NCBI GenBank assembly: GCA_017998095.1
Contig: JAGODU010000190.1
Coordinates: forward strand, 1-7,458
Length of the DNA stretch: 7,458 nt
Source of the DNA: Prolixibacteraceae bacterium
GTDB lineage: Bacteria > Bacteroidota > Bacteroidia > Bacteroidales > Prolixibacteraceae
Reading direction: 5' to 3'
Below, one piece after another: positions 1 through 6,729 of this stretch (position 1 is the first letter of the stretch; every line of letters starts with the position of its first letter). The position numbers and the translations under genes were made by a program. Under the pieces are notes generated by a model. The model was not told the DNA's origin, did not search any database, and worked only from the letters and a program-made list of their open reading frames with translations.

Positions 1-343
1 GCACTTTGTTTTGATGATTTTAACAAAACTAAAGGACAAGGAGAAGATCATAGCTCAACCGAAGAGAAAGAAAGATGAAAAAGCGGAAGTAGCACATTGA
101 AGTAGAATCAAATGCACCAACTCACTGTAGTGCCTAAATGAAGAGCTCAAGCTCAGAGAGAAATGTATCAGGATCTTCCCGGACGAAAAGATTTACCTGC
201 GGCTGTTTGGTGCTATCCTGCATAGCTTTTCAGAGGACTGGATAAGCGGGAAATTGTATCTTTCGGAGCTAATAGAAAGAATCAGAGAAAACCTAAAAAA
301 GCCGATCCCATTTGAGGCAACGCAGCAAGGTAGCTTATTTTGA
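1..343 (+). pseudogene. IS256-family (Mutator-type) transposase, C-terminal relic
   Basis: One frame (codons starting at base 2) reads through to a TGA at 341-343 and is interrupted by TGA at 98-100 and TAG at 128-130. Past the second stop it reads LNEELKLREKCIRIFPDEK and then YLRLFGAILHSFSEDWISGK. This matches the well-known IS256 C-terminal pattern (STNPLERLN.E..RR..V..IFPN....RL..ALL.E....W..G). Just before, RIKCTNSL-stop-CLNEEL corresponds to the RxxTNxLERLNEE block with a stop at the Glu position. The first 30 codons (ILTKLKDKEKIIAQ) resemble the 'RN.L.K.PKK.KE' segment upstream, but the gap to the TN block is too short, suggesting an internal deletion. The 5' part lies outside the window. 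The last codons run into the direct repeat beginning at 322, so the natural C-terminus may be replaced. It cannot make active transposase. Confidence 0.8.
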
Positions 344-493
344 AAAAGAACTTGACTTGGATTTATTAGATGAAAAGAATGCAATTGGTCGTTTGGCCTA
401 ATATAGATTGTGAGTAATGAGGATAGTTAGAATGTACTCAAAGAACTTGAGAAACAAAGAGTTGGAATTTACACCAACATTTGGGACTCAACT
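322..493. repeat. 172-bp direct repeat, copy A
   Basis: This copy aligns without gaps to 6541-6712 (constant offset 6219). I count 7 mismatches, at 337, 359, 367, 392, 421, 447 and 451, giving about 96 % identity. Homology starts sharply at GCAGCAAGG and stops after GGGACTCAACT; outside those points the two loci differ. The repeat ends are not inverted repeats of each other, so it does not look like an IS or MITE. The two copies flank the NERD-helicase/TPR-OB genes and the IS1634 relic. Confidence 0.95.
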
Positions 494-523
494 GAGTATT
501 TGGAAAGTGCATTATATGGATAA
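330..523 (+). pseudogene. Unidentified short coding relic overlapping repeat copy A
   Basis: Two short open stretches in different frames look more protein-like than random spacer. Bases 330-401 read VAYFEKELDLDLLDEKNAIG then RLA and a TAA. Bases 431-523 read NVLKELEKQRVGIYTNIWDS then TEYLESALYG and a TAA. They could be pieces of one decayed gene joined by a frameshift. In copy B the first stretch has an extra TAA (6588-6590) and the second diverges after the repeat boundary. I recognise no family. The call rests only on amino-acid plausibility and may be chance. Confidence 0.25.
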
Positions 524-545
524 TACACCAATAACTATGTCGAAC

Positions 546-549
546 AGGA
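546..549 (+). promoter_or_regulatory. Ribosome binding site for the NERD-helicase gene
   Basis: AGGA lies 9 bases before the ATG at 559. The frame upstream meets a TAA at 532-534 with no other ATG between, so this start is effectively fixed. Confidence 0.6.
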
Positions 550-558
550 TATTCAGAT

Positions 559-3492
559 ATGCTTGAGATATATAAGGGACATGAAGTTCAGAGAAGTTAC
601 GAAAATGTTTTTTTTAGGGACTTTTCTACAAGGTTGGGCGAACTGTTTGAAAAGAGGGGATTCAAAGGGATCCTGCTTGGATACCCAGTTTGCACATATG
701 ATAATGGGTTGCAAATTGACGCTCTGTTGATCACAGAAAGGGTAATATGTATAATAGATTTCAAGAATTACGGGGGAACAATTCAACTTCCCGATGCTGA
801 AAACTTTAGCACCGAAAGGTGGGTGAAACTTGATCACTCGCCTATAACTGTACAAGGTGGTTCCTATATCAATCCATTTGTGCAGTTGAGAGAACAAAAA
901 AAGAAATTTACCAAGTTTCTCAGTAATGTTATCTCGAAGGAGTTGCCACCTGGTGAAAAACTCATGCCGGAACATATTGTCTCTATAGTGTGTTTCCACG
1001 AGCCTGTTACAATAACAGGCAATATCCCCAAGAAACACGAGATGGTATTTTTTATAGTGGATTCAAATAACTATTTAGAGAAGCTAGAGGACATCATAGA
1101 TGTAAAAGATGGTAGAAACTTAGTTGGTAAGGCTGGATTTGAGCTGTTTAAAAAATACTTCAGGATCGATGAATCATATGAGGTGCAAAAACCTTACGAG
1201 GAATCAGCCTCGGAAGCTTATTTGAAAACACTTAGGGTTGATCAGAGAACTGCCTTAGATGCCATGGAGAAGTTTTTGGGCAATCCTGAGAAGAAAGTGT
1301 TTATTCTTTCCGGCACTACTAACAGCGGCAAGACACATCTGATCCCAGCCCTGAACAGGATAGCAATCCTTGGCGGCATAGACGCTGTCGTCAATATGGT
1401 CCCAAACGCAAAAATCGCCAGCAATACTATAATCCCCGGGGTTGAAGAAGTAGAAAGTATTTACAATTATATTTTCAATTTCAGAGAAGTAAACATCCAA
1501 AAAAACCAGGAGGAGGAGAATGAACTTGTTGGAACTAAAGAGGTTGAGGACGACGAAACTTATACCGAGATTATACCCCTTGGAAGGTCTGAGGATGCAT
1601 ACAATGCTTTGTATATAGTGGATGAAGCCCAAATGATAACGGACAACAAAATTGCCGATGAGCTTATTATATTTGGTTCCGGATATTTATTGAGTGACTT
1701 TCTAGATTTTTGTAACTTGGATAAAACAGATAGAAAAATTATTTTTTTGGGTGATCCATATCAGGTCAGCTATGGCAGAAGCGATAAATCAGCGATTTGC
1801 TGGGAGTTTATGAAGCTAAAGTTTGGCAACAGGATAGAACAAGCAATACTAAATGACAATCCCACATTCTCAGAGATAACAACCAACGCATTAGTCTGTG
1901 TGGAAGCCCTGCGCAATGAAAGGTACAACAACCTAAATTTTCATCAATCCAGAAGATTCAGAAAAATGGATAAAGAAAGCGTTCTGGCCGAGCTGAACGA
2001 AACAAAAAGCTTTTCTCCCGACACAATGATACTAACCTATTCCAATGAGCAGGCTTATGATTGGAATCTGAGAATCAAAGAAATTGTAATACCGGGAGCG
2101 CAAGAACCAGCCGAGGGAGATATAATTGTCTTTTTCAATACCGCCCGGGGCGTTTCTCCATCAGATAAATCCTTTTCCCGCTACATTCAGAACAAGCAAT
2201 TTGCGATGATCCGTAAAACAGACTGCAGTAAGACGAGGGAATTTCAGGTTGAGTTTAAGAAGCATAATTTTAAGATAGTGATCAAGGAAATCACGATCAA
2301 CCTTTTCGGATGCTCTGAAGATCTAACAGTCCGCTATCTGGACAGTTATTTTCAGAGAACCAAGGGTTTCAAGGATATTGAGGAGATGAAGGCAATCCAG
2401 AAATTGAAGATGATTGAACTTGGTAAATTCCGTACTGCAAATCCTTTCATTAGTTCACCAGAATTAATAGAACTGTGCTCCAATGATGAGTATAATAAGC
2501 TTTCTGTCAAATATCCTGAGATCACTGCCAGGAGCCTGAAAAGCAACCGGAAGATTAAAACTAGCAGTGGAGAAGAGCAGCAATTGGTTGACATGGTAAA
2601 AAACGCGCGCTCCCAATATTTGGAAAGAACGAAGTCCCTGCTTGAAAATGATATGGATTCCACATACTCAATACTTGCCAACCTGGCATTGATTAAATAC
2701 GGATGGGCACTGACAGTTCACAAGGCGATCCCGGAAAAATGGCCGCAGGTCTATGTGATAGCAAACCGGCGCCAGGGCAAAAACAACCGGGCTTACTTTT
2801 CTTGGGTCTATTCGGGTATCAGTAGGGGTACCGACAAGGTAACCTTGGTGGATTTTCAGGCTATAAACCCATATATGAACGCCAGTATAAGTGGGCCTAA
2901 ACAAGGGACCAGATTGCTTGATCTCTTTATGAGCGTTCCGGAAGAGAACCTGAATTATGTGCCCGAATTGCTTCTTCAGCGGTTGAGATCTGTATTTGCA
3001 GATATGGGCATAACAATTGAGCACATCAAGAGTTCACAATACCAAGAGAGATTCAGGTTTATTCTAGATGATAACTTCGTTGATGCATCGTTCAACTATA
3101 ACGGGAATGGATTGATATCCTATCCCATATATACTAAATTCAAAGGAGAGGAATTCAAACAAATGATAAACGCCTTGATCCATGCTCCGAACAGCTTGGG
3201 GGAAAAAGAGCTGGCTATTTCTGATTGGAGAAAGGAAGAATACACATCGTTGATACAGGAGATGACGCGTGAGGGGATAAAGCTAACAGCCATAATCTCA
3301 AACAACTGGAAAGACACCTTGGTGCTTACGGGTACAGCTGGTAGACTAGTGGTGGAATTCCATTATGACAGGAGGAATACATTTACTTCAATAAAAGCAA
3401 TATCATGTTCGGATGAAGAAATATGGACCAAGCTTAAGGAATATATTAAGGGGGATCCAGAGGATGTCAGCGGACACGAAAACAGTATTTGA
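559..3492 (+). CDS. NERD nuclease-like domain fused to superfamily 1 DNA/RNA helicase
   Basis: The protein has 977 residues. Residues about 10-75 form a NERD (nuclease-related) domain: E15, then QIDALLI with D54, then CIIDFKNYGG with D67 and K69, a D...D-x-K arrangement as in PD-(D/E)XK-like folds. A helicase follows: DQRTAL before the Walker A loop GTTNSGKT (252-259), Walker B DEAQ (355-358), motif III GDPYQ (398-402), a motif V region TVHKAIPEKW (719-728) and motif VI WVYSGISRGT with the likely arginine finger R756. An acidic insert (about 315-337) separates motifs Ia and II. Residues about 815-977 match nothing I recognise and contain a possible internal duplication (816-858 and 905-946). 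All key ATPase residues are present, so an active ATP-driven translocase is expected, probably cutting or processing nucleic acid. The next gene starts 29 bp before this one ends, indicating an operon. A defence role is inferred from the architecture and the island setting. It could instead be a repair enzyme. Confidence 0.95.
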   Translation: MLEIYKGHEVQRSYENVFFRDFSTRLGELFEKRGFKGILLGYPVCTYDNGLQIDALLITERVICIIDFKNYGGTIQLPDAENFSTERWVKLDHSPITVQGGSYINPFVQLREQKKKFTKFLSNVISKELPPGEKLMPEHIVSIVCFHEPVTITGNIPKKHEMVFFIVDSNNYLEKLEDIIDVKDGRNLVGKAGFELFKKYFRIDESYEVQKPYEESASEAYLKTLRVDQRTALDAMEKFLGNPEKKVFILSGTTNSGKTHLIPALNRIAILGGIDAVVNMVPNAKIASNTIIPGVEEVESIYNYIFNFREVNIQKNQEEENELVGTKEVEDDETYTEIIPLGRSEDAYNALYIVDEAQMITDNKIADELIIFGSGYLLSDFLDFCNLDKTDRKIIFLGDPYQVSYGRSDKSAICWEFMKLKFGNRIEQAILNDNPTFSEITTNALVCVEALRNERYNNLNFHQSRRFRKMDKESVLAELNETKSFSPDTMILTYSNEQAYDWNLRIKEIVIPGAQEPAEGDIIVFFNTARGVSPSDKSFSRYIQNKQFAMIRKTDCSKTREFQVEFKKHNFKIVIKEITINLFGCSEDLTVRYLDSYFQRTKGFKDIEEMKAIQKLKMIELGKFRTANPFISSPELIELCSNDEYNKLSVKYPEITARSLKSNRKIKTSSGEEQQLVDMVKNARSQYLERTKSLLENDMDSTYSILANLALIKYGWALTVHKAIPEKWPQVYVIANRRQGKNNRAYFSWVYSGISRGTDKVTLVDFQAINPYMNASISGPKQGTRLLDLFMSVPEENLNYVPELLLQRLRSVFADMGITIEHIKSSQYQERFRFILDDNFVDASFNYNGNGLISYPIYTKFKGEEFKQMINALIHAPNSLGEKELAISDWRKEEYTSLIQEMTREGIKLTAIISNNWKDTLVLTGTAGRLVVEFHYDRRNTFTSIKAISCSDEEIWTKLKEYIKGDPEDVSGHENSI
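3448..3454 (+). promoter_or_regulatory. Ribosome binding site deciding the start of the TPR-OB gene
   Basis: AAGGGGG lies 9 bases before the ATG at 3464, inside the end of the upstream helicase gene. It favours ATG 3464 over the in-frame ATG at 3413. The 17 residues added by 3413 would only be the shifted-frame reading of the helicase tail, whereas the sequence from 3464 (MSADTKTVFELRKAGKIDEA) begins directly with a TPR-like helix. Confidence 0.65.
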
Positions 3493-5419
3493 ACTAAGAA
3501 AGGCAGGCAAGATCGATGAGGCCTATAAAATGGCTCAGCAGCTTTATGAAGCCCAGCCGGACGACGAGTGGGTCAATAAGGCAATGTTTTACACATTGTA
3601 TGACAAGATCAAGGCCGAAAGTGAACAGCTGGATAACAACGCTAAGGTTTTGCTGCGCAAACAGGTAAGCCAATTGAAACTGCCCGAAGATGATAAAGCG
3701 ATAAACACCTGTCTCGGGATCATAAAAAGAATTTTAGACCCCAACTATGACAAGCTGCAACAAGCAAGTGAGTTCAGCAAAAAAGGCCTGTTTAAAAAAG
3801 CAGTGGATATTTATAAGGTCATAATCTGTAACTACAAAGAAGATGAATATGTCAACATCAACTATGGTTGGGATCTATACCGGCTTGCGAAAGAGATTAT
3901 TGAGAAAACCCCTGATAATTTCAGAGAATGCAAAACCTGTCTAAACTATTATCTTAAGCTTTCTAATCCAAGACCTTCTCATTTACATTCTTCAATACTC
4001 AGATTAGCCCTGAAACTTGCAAAAGATGACAAACTGGACATAGTGGCCTTTGCTAAAATGTGGGATCTAAACACATTTAACGCTGAAGACTTCCGACCAA
4101 GTGTATTTGAGGGTAAAACCTACCCAAGCCTGGCTGAACAAGCGTACCAAGAGCTATTCAAGGAATTGTCCAGAAATCCTAACCACGAGAATGTTGAATA
4201 TTTCAGCAGTTTTCTGGACAAGGCAATTGAGACTTTTCCTGATAATATATGGCTAATTTATTATAAAGTAAAGATTTTGTCTTCGTTGCATGAAAATGAT
4301 CAAGCTCTGAAATATATGATCAAAGTATTGAGAAAGAAAAGTGGTGAATACTGGGCTTGGAAATACGCGGGTGACATATTAGCTGGATCAGATGACCTCG
4401 AACGGTCTGTTTCCTGCTATTGCAAGGCCATGCTTTGCACTGGGGAAGAGGATAAACTTCTTAGAGTCAGAGCAGACTTTGTTCCTATACTGGTTAAATC
4501 CGGCTATACTGCTGAAGCTGTTATTGAAGTGAACAATGTCCTCGCCAGTAACGATGACAAGCTTAAACAAGAAATATCGCAATATCAGTCAGAGCCTTGG
4601 TGGGTCAGCAAGCTTGATAAAAAAGAGTCAAACAAAGAATTTTACTTGAAAATGTCAGCAAGCGCCTCTGATCTTTTGCATCATGACTTACCATGGCATA
4701 AGGCTGTGTTTGTGGAAACTTTTAGGACCAAACAGAAAAATAAAGAGCTGGCTAAACTCATGATCGTTGAGGAGCCAGGGAAACTGACTGAAACTGTGAC
4801 TTTAACGAAGAATTATCCAGTATTGAAAAAGCTGACCCCAGGTCAAGCAGTTATGGTCAAGTATACAATAGAAGAGGGGAAATTAAATGTTTTAGGGTTA
4901 GAACTTAGAAATGACGGTTTCGCTTGGGATATTCTTCCATCTCAAATAGCAGTAGTAGATCATATAAATGAGGGAAAAAATATTGTGCATTGTATCTCTA
5001 TTAATCGGAGTCAGATATCCTATAGCCATCGGACGGGACAAAAAGATATGTTAAGAGCAGATTCTGTTTATGGGGGAGTCATCAGGTTAACGGGATCAAA
5101 TGATGTTTGTATGTTTGAGGTTGGAATGCCCCTTGAAATTAGAGCATTTTCCAAAGTAAGCTCTAAAGGTATTATTCTAGATATCCGGGGATATACAAAA
5201 CTGGAACCAGATGCTACTGATTCTGATCTGGTTATGAGCTTCTCAGGTAATGTCAGGATTAATGACTCTGGTTACGGATTTGTTGACAATGTGTTTATTC
5301 ACCCAAGCATGGTAAGCAAACATCAGCTTGTAAATTTTGACAAAGTAAATGGCAGGGCTATCAGGAAATTTGTGAAAAGAGAGAATGCTTGGGGCTGGTA
5401 TTGTTTTCGTATTGATTAG
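3464..5419 (+). CDS. TPR-like protein with C-terminal OB-fold/cold-shock-like domains
   Basis: The protein has 651 residues and overlaps the helicase gene by 29 bp, so translation of the two is probably coupled. Residues about 9-47 (FELRKAGKIDEAYKMAQQLY) and 101-139 (ASEFSKKGLFKKAVDIYK) are TPR-like helical hairpins; further helical repeats cover about 260-370 (NDQALKYMIKVL, DLERSVSCYCKAML). A Trp-rich segment (EPWWVSKL... HHDLPWHKAVF, about 388-425) leads into beta-rich sequence. A first OB-like stretch lies near 433-488 (LTPGQAVMVKYTIEEGKLNV) and a second near 489-585 (VVDHINEGKNIVHCIS). The last 61 residues, 591-651, follow a cold-shock pattern: GNVRINDSGYGFVDNVFIHP, later GRAIRKF and WGWYCF. 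OB and cold-shock folds commonly bind single-stranded nucleic acid, and TPRs bind proteins, so a scaffold or sensor partner for the NERD helicase is likely. No enzyme motif is visible. The partnership is inferred from gene overlap. Confidence 0.93.
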   Translation: MSADTKTVFELRKAGKIDEAYKMAQQLYEAQPDDEWVNKAMFYTLYDKIKAESEQLDNNAKVLLRKQVSQLKLPEDDKAINTCLGIIKRILDPNYDKLQQASEFSKKGLFKKAVDIYKVIICNYKEDEYVNINYGWDLYRLAKEIIEKTPDNFRECKTCLNYYLKLSNPRPSHLHSSILRLALKLAKDDKLDIVAFAKMWDLNTFNAEDFRPSVFEGKTYPSLAEQAYQELFKELSRNPNHENVEYFSSFLDKAIETFPDNIWLIYYKVKILSSLHENDQALKYMIKVLRKKSGEYWAWKYAGDILAGSDDLERSVSCYCKAMLCTGEEDKLLRVRADFVPILVKSGYTAEAVIEVNNVLASNDDKLKQEISQYQSEPWWVSKLDKKESNKEFYLKMSASASDLLHHDLPWHKAVFVETFRTKQKNKELAKLMIVEEPGKLTETVTLTKNYPVLKKLTPGQAVMVKYTIEEGKLNVLGLELRNDGFAWDILPSQIAVVDHINEGKNIVHCISINRSQISYSHRTGQKDMLRADSVYGGVIRLTGSNDVCMFEVGMPLEIRAFSKVSSKGIILDIRGYTKLEPDATDSDLVMSFSGNVRINDSGYGFVDNVFIHPSMVSKHQLVNFDKVNGRAIRKFVKRENAWGWYCFRID

Positions 5420-5579
5420 ACCTCAGATAAAACATAGCACAAGGTATAGAGTGTATTTATGGTTGGTTTAGCAGTATGTATCCCATCCACTTATATCCAT
5501 TGATTCTTTTTCTTAACCCAAGTTTCTCAATTTTTTAGCTAACATATTGCTCAATAAGCCGAATTATTTTTTTGGAAAA
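5420..5579. other. AT-rich spacer without a recognised gene
   Basis: This lies between the TPR-OB gene and the transposase relic. I see no clear GC-rich hairpin followed by a T-run, so no terminator is called for the operon. The only structure found is the left 13-bp inverted repeat at 5513-5525. Confidence 0.6.
5513..5525. repeat. Left 13-bp inverted repeat of the IS relic (candidate terminus)
   Basis: TTAACCCAAGTTT is the exact reverse complement of 6483-6495. It lies 54 bp beyond the end of the transposase reading frame. Confidence 0.5.
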
Positions 5580-6329
5580 CTACAATCTAATTTTTTGTGA
5601 GACTGAGTCTTTGTGAACTCTTATATTCAGCAGGGAATATATATTCCTCGTTTCTTCTTCCGGCTGGGCTGTTTGTCTGATCTGCATTCTATAACCGCTC
5701 GTAGTAGTGAACATTGTATCAGAACGCATATGAGTTTTCTGAATTTGTTTTATTCCTTGCCAACTGATATGAACATCTTTGAGAGCCAGTTTATAGGTTA
5801 TGCTTTTCAGAATAGCATAAGCTAATACGGAATAGAACAGATGTACCTCTATCCGACCATATCTCTGATGATAAATTAGCTTTGTTCCTAATTCGGTTTT
5901 CATACTTCAGAAGGCAGCTTCAATTTCACTCAGTTTCATATAAAATTTCCAAATCTCTTCCTCACTGAAATCTGGATAATTGGTCTCAATTACATAACAA
6001 CCAGGAAACTCAGCTTTGCAGGATTTCTGATGCTGATCAGTTATTATGAGAGATTCTATCTTCTGAGGCGCAGAATTGCTTGGTTGGAGTTGAATCTCAT
6101 AGTTAGCTGCTGTAGAACCATGTTTCTCTTTCAACCGCCCAATCTTTACCCAAATCTTGTTTGTCTTATGGATATTCCCTTTTGATCGGCAGTAGTTATA
6201 TCTAATTTAGCCAAATACAACAATACTTAATGGTAGGGCCCTTTTCTCTTCTGACGGGCTCTACTAATTCATAATAAGTACTGCATAGTCCAGTGCGTTA
6301 CTGATATTTTCTTTCTTCCTAATATACAT
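5580..6329 (-). pseudogene. IS1634-family transposase, internally deleted and frameshifted
   Basis: Read on the minus strand from ATG 6329-6327 (MYIRKKENIS). The expected N-terminal signature appears in pieces: YYELVEPVRREKGP from 6276, then VLLYLAKLDITTADQKGISI from 6226 in another frame. Near 6165 the frame shifts again into KIWVKIGRLKEKHGSTAANY, normally found well past the middle of the family, so the central portion carrying the first two catalytic Asp residues appears deleted. The C-terminal part follows: GCYVIETNYPDFSEEEIWKF, YMKLSEIEAAF, stop, SMKTELGTKLIYHQRYGR, HLFYSVLAYAIL. The stop (TGA 5909-5907) sits where the family usually has Arg in AAFRS, consistent with a CGA to TGA change, between the Glu and Lys of the YREK-type signature. 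The reading ends at TAG 5582-5580. It is not functional. Confidence 0.82.
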
Positions 6330-6330
6330 A

Positions 6331-6401
6331 GTGTCCAATAAAAAAGAACCTAAACAATCTGCCGAGAGATATTTTATTCTTTTGTACTTGGTTTTGGACA
6401 C
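6331..6401. repeat. 8-bp inverted repeat pair just upstream of the transposase start
   Basis: GTGTCCAA (6331-6338) and TTGGACAC (6394-6401) are exact reverse complements, 55 bases apart, immediately before the transposase ATG on the minus strand. They could be an operator-like or end-binding site of the element, or the true IS end could be at 6401. No matching GTGTCC copy is visible near the other end. Confidence 0.4.
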
Positions 6402-6482
6402 TTTTAAGCATTTTGCAAAATAATATGTTCTATTTATCAATAAGTTACACTTCGGGAAAAGGAATTTTTATCATTTTGTCCC

Positions 6483-6495
6483 AAACTTGGGTTAA
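6483..6495. repeat. Right 13-bp inverted repeat of the IS relic (candidate terminus)
   Basis: AAACTTGGGTTAA is the reverse complement of 5513-5525. It lies 154 bp upstream of the transposase start codon. Confidence 0.5.
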
Positions 6496-6540
6496 ACAAT
6501 CGGGAGTTTCACGATTTTGCGGTTTTCTCTCTTGAAAAAA

Positions 6541-6712
6541 GCAGCAAGGTAGCTTGTTTTGAAAAAGAACTTGACTTCGATTTATAAGATGAAAAGAATG
6601 CAATTGGTCGCTTGGCCTAATATAGATTGTGAGTAATGATGATAGTTAGAATGTACTCAAAGAACCTGATAAACAAAGAGTTGGAATTTACACCAACATT
6701 TGGGACTCAACT
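6541..6712. repeat. 172-bp direct repeat, copy B
   Basis: This is the second copy of 322-493, in the same orientation, ungapped, about 96 % identical. It ends 17 bases before the start codon of the 132-residue gene, so it supplies that gene's upstream region, just as copy A supplies part of the upstream region of the NERD-helicase gene. Any promoter inside the repeat would drive both modules. Confidence 0.95.
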
Positions 6713-6720
6713 AATGAAAA

Positions 6721-6727
6721 AGGGGTG
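6721..6727 (+). promoter_or_regulatory. Ribosome binding site for the 132-residue gene
   Basis: AGGGGTG sits just before ATG 6730. A four-codon reading frame (ATG 6714, stop TGA 6726-6728) ends one base before this start. That may be accidental or may couple translation. Confidence 0.6.
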
Positions 6728-6729
6728 AT

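Larger units (their letters stand above)
5513..6495 (-). mobile_element. Decayed IS1634-family (IS4 superfamily) element
   Basis: The element is defined by the broken transposase on the minus strand and by a perfect 13-bp inverted repeat (TTAACCCAAGTTT reading inward from both 5513 and 6495). If these are the true ends, the remnant is 983 bp, far shorter than a normal element, in keeping with the missing middle of the transposase. The flanking bases show no obvious target duplication (CTTTTTC outside the left end, ACAATCG outside the right). The ends are therefore tentative, while the family assignment from the protein pieces is firmer. Confidence 0.6.
6330..6540. other. Gene-free AT-rich stretch between IS relic and repeat copy B
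   Basis: No gene is seen on either strand. It holds an 8-bp inverted repeat (6331-6338 with 6394-6401), a 10-bp palindrome TTTTGCAAAA (6411-6420) and the right 13-bp repeat of the IS relic (6483-6495), which partly overlaps a near-palindrome CCCAAACTTGGG (6480-6491). The part from about 6330 to 6495 is probably the untranslated upstream end of the transposase element. Confidence 0.55.

Noticed and set aside
496..524. Possible promoter with GATAAT (519-524) before the NERD-helicase gene
   Set aside because: No -35-like hexamer lies at 16-18 bp spacing; the best candidate, TTGGAA at 500-505, is only 13 bp away.
553..1038. Minus-strand open frame of 161 codons
   Set aside because: It is antisense to the NERD domain, whose plus-strand reading has clear family motifs.
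3413..3463. Earlier in-frame ATG for the TPR-OB gene at 3413
   Set aside because: The added 17 residues are a shifted-frame reading of the helicase tail, and ATG 3464 has the better ribosome binding site and begins directly with the TPR-like sequence.
5798..5820. Hairpin TTATGCT/AGCATAA with a 9-base loop
   Set aside because: It lies inside the transposase relic, is AT-rich and has no following T-run, so it is not a credible terminator.
5613..5825. Plus-strand open frame of 70 codons
   Set aside because: It lies opposite the recognisable C-terminal part of the IS1634-type transposase and has no ribosome binding site.
6442..6590. Open stretch without a start codon running into repeat copy B (...REFHDFAVFSLEKSSKV...)
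   Set aside because: It crosses the sharp repeat boundary and the candidate IS end, has no start codon, and resembles no family; it is probably chance.
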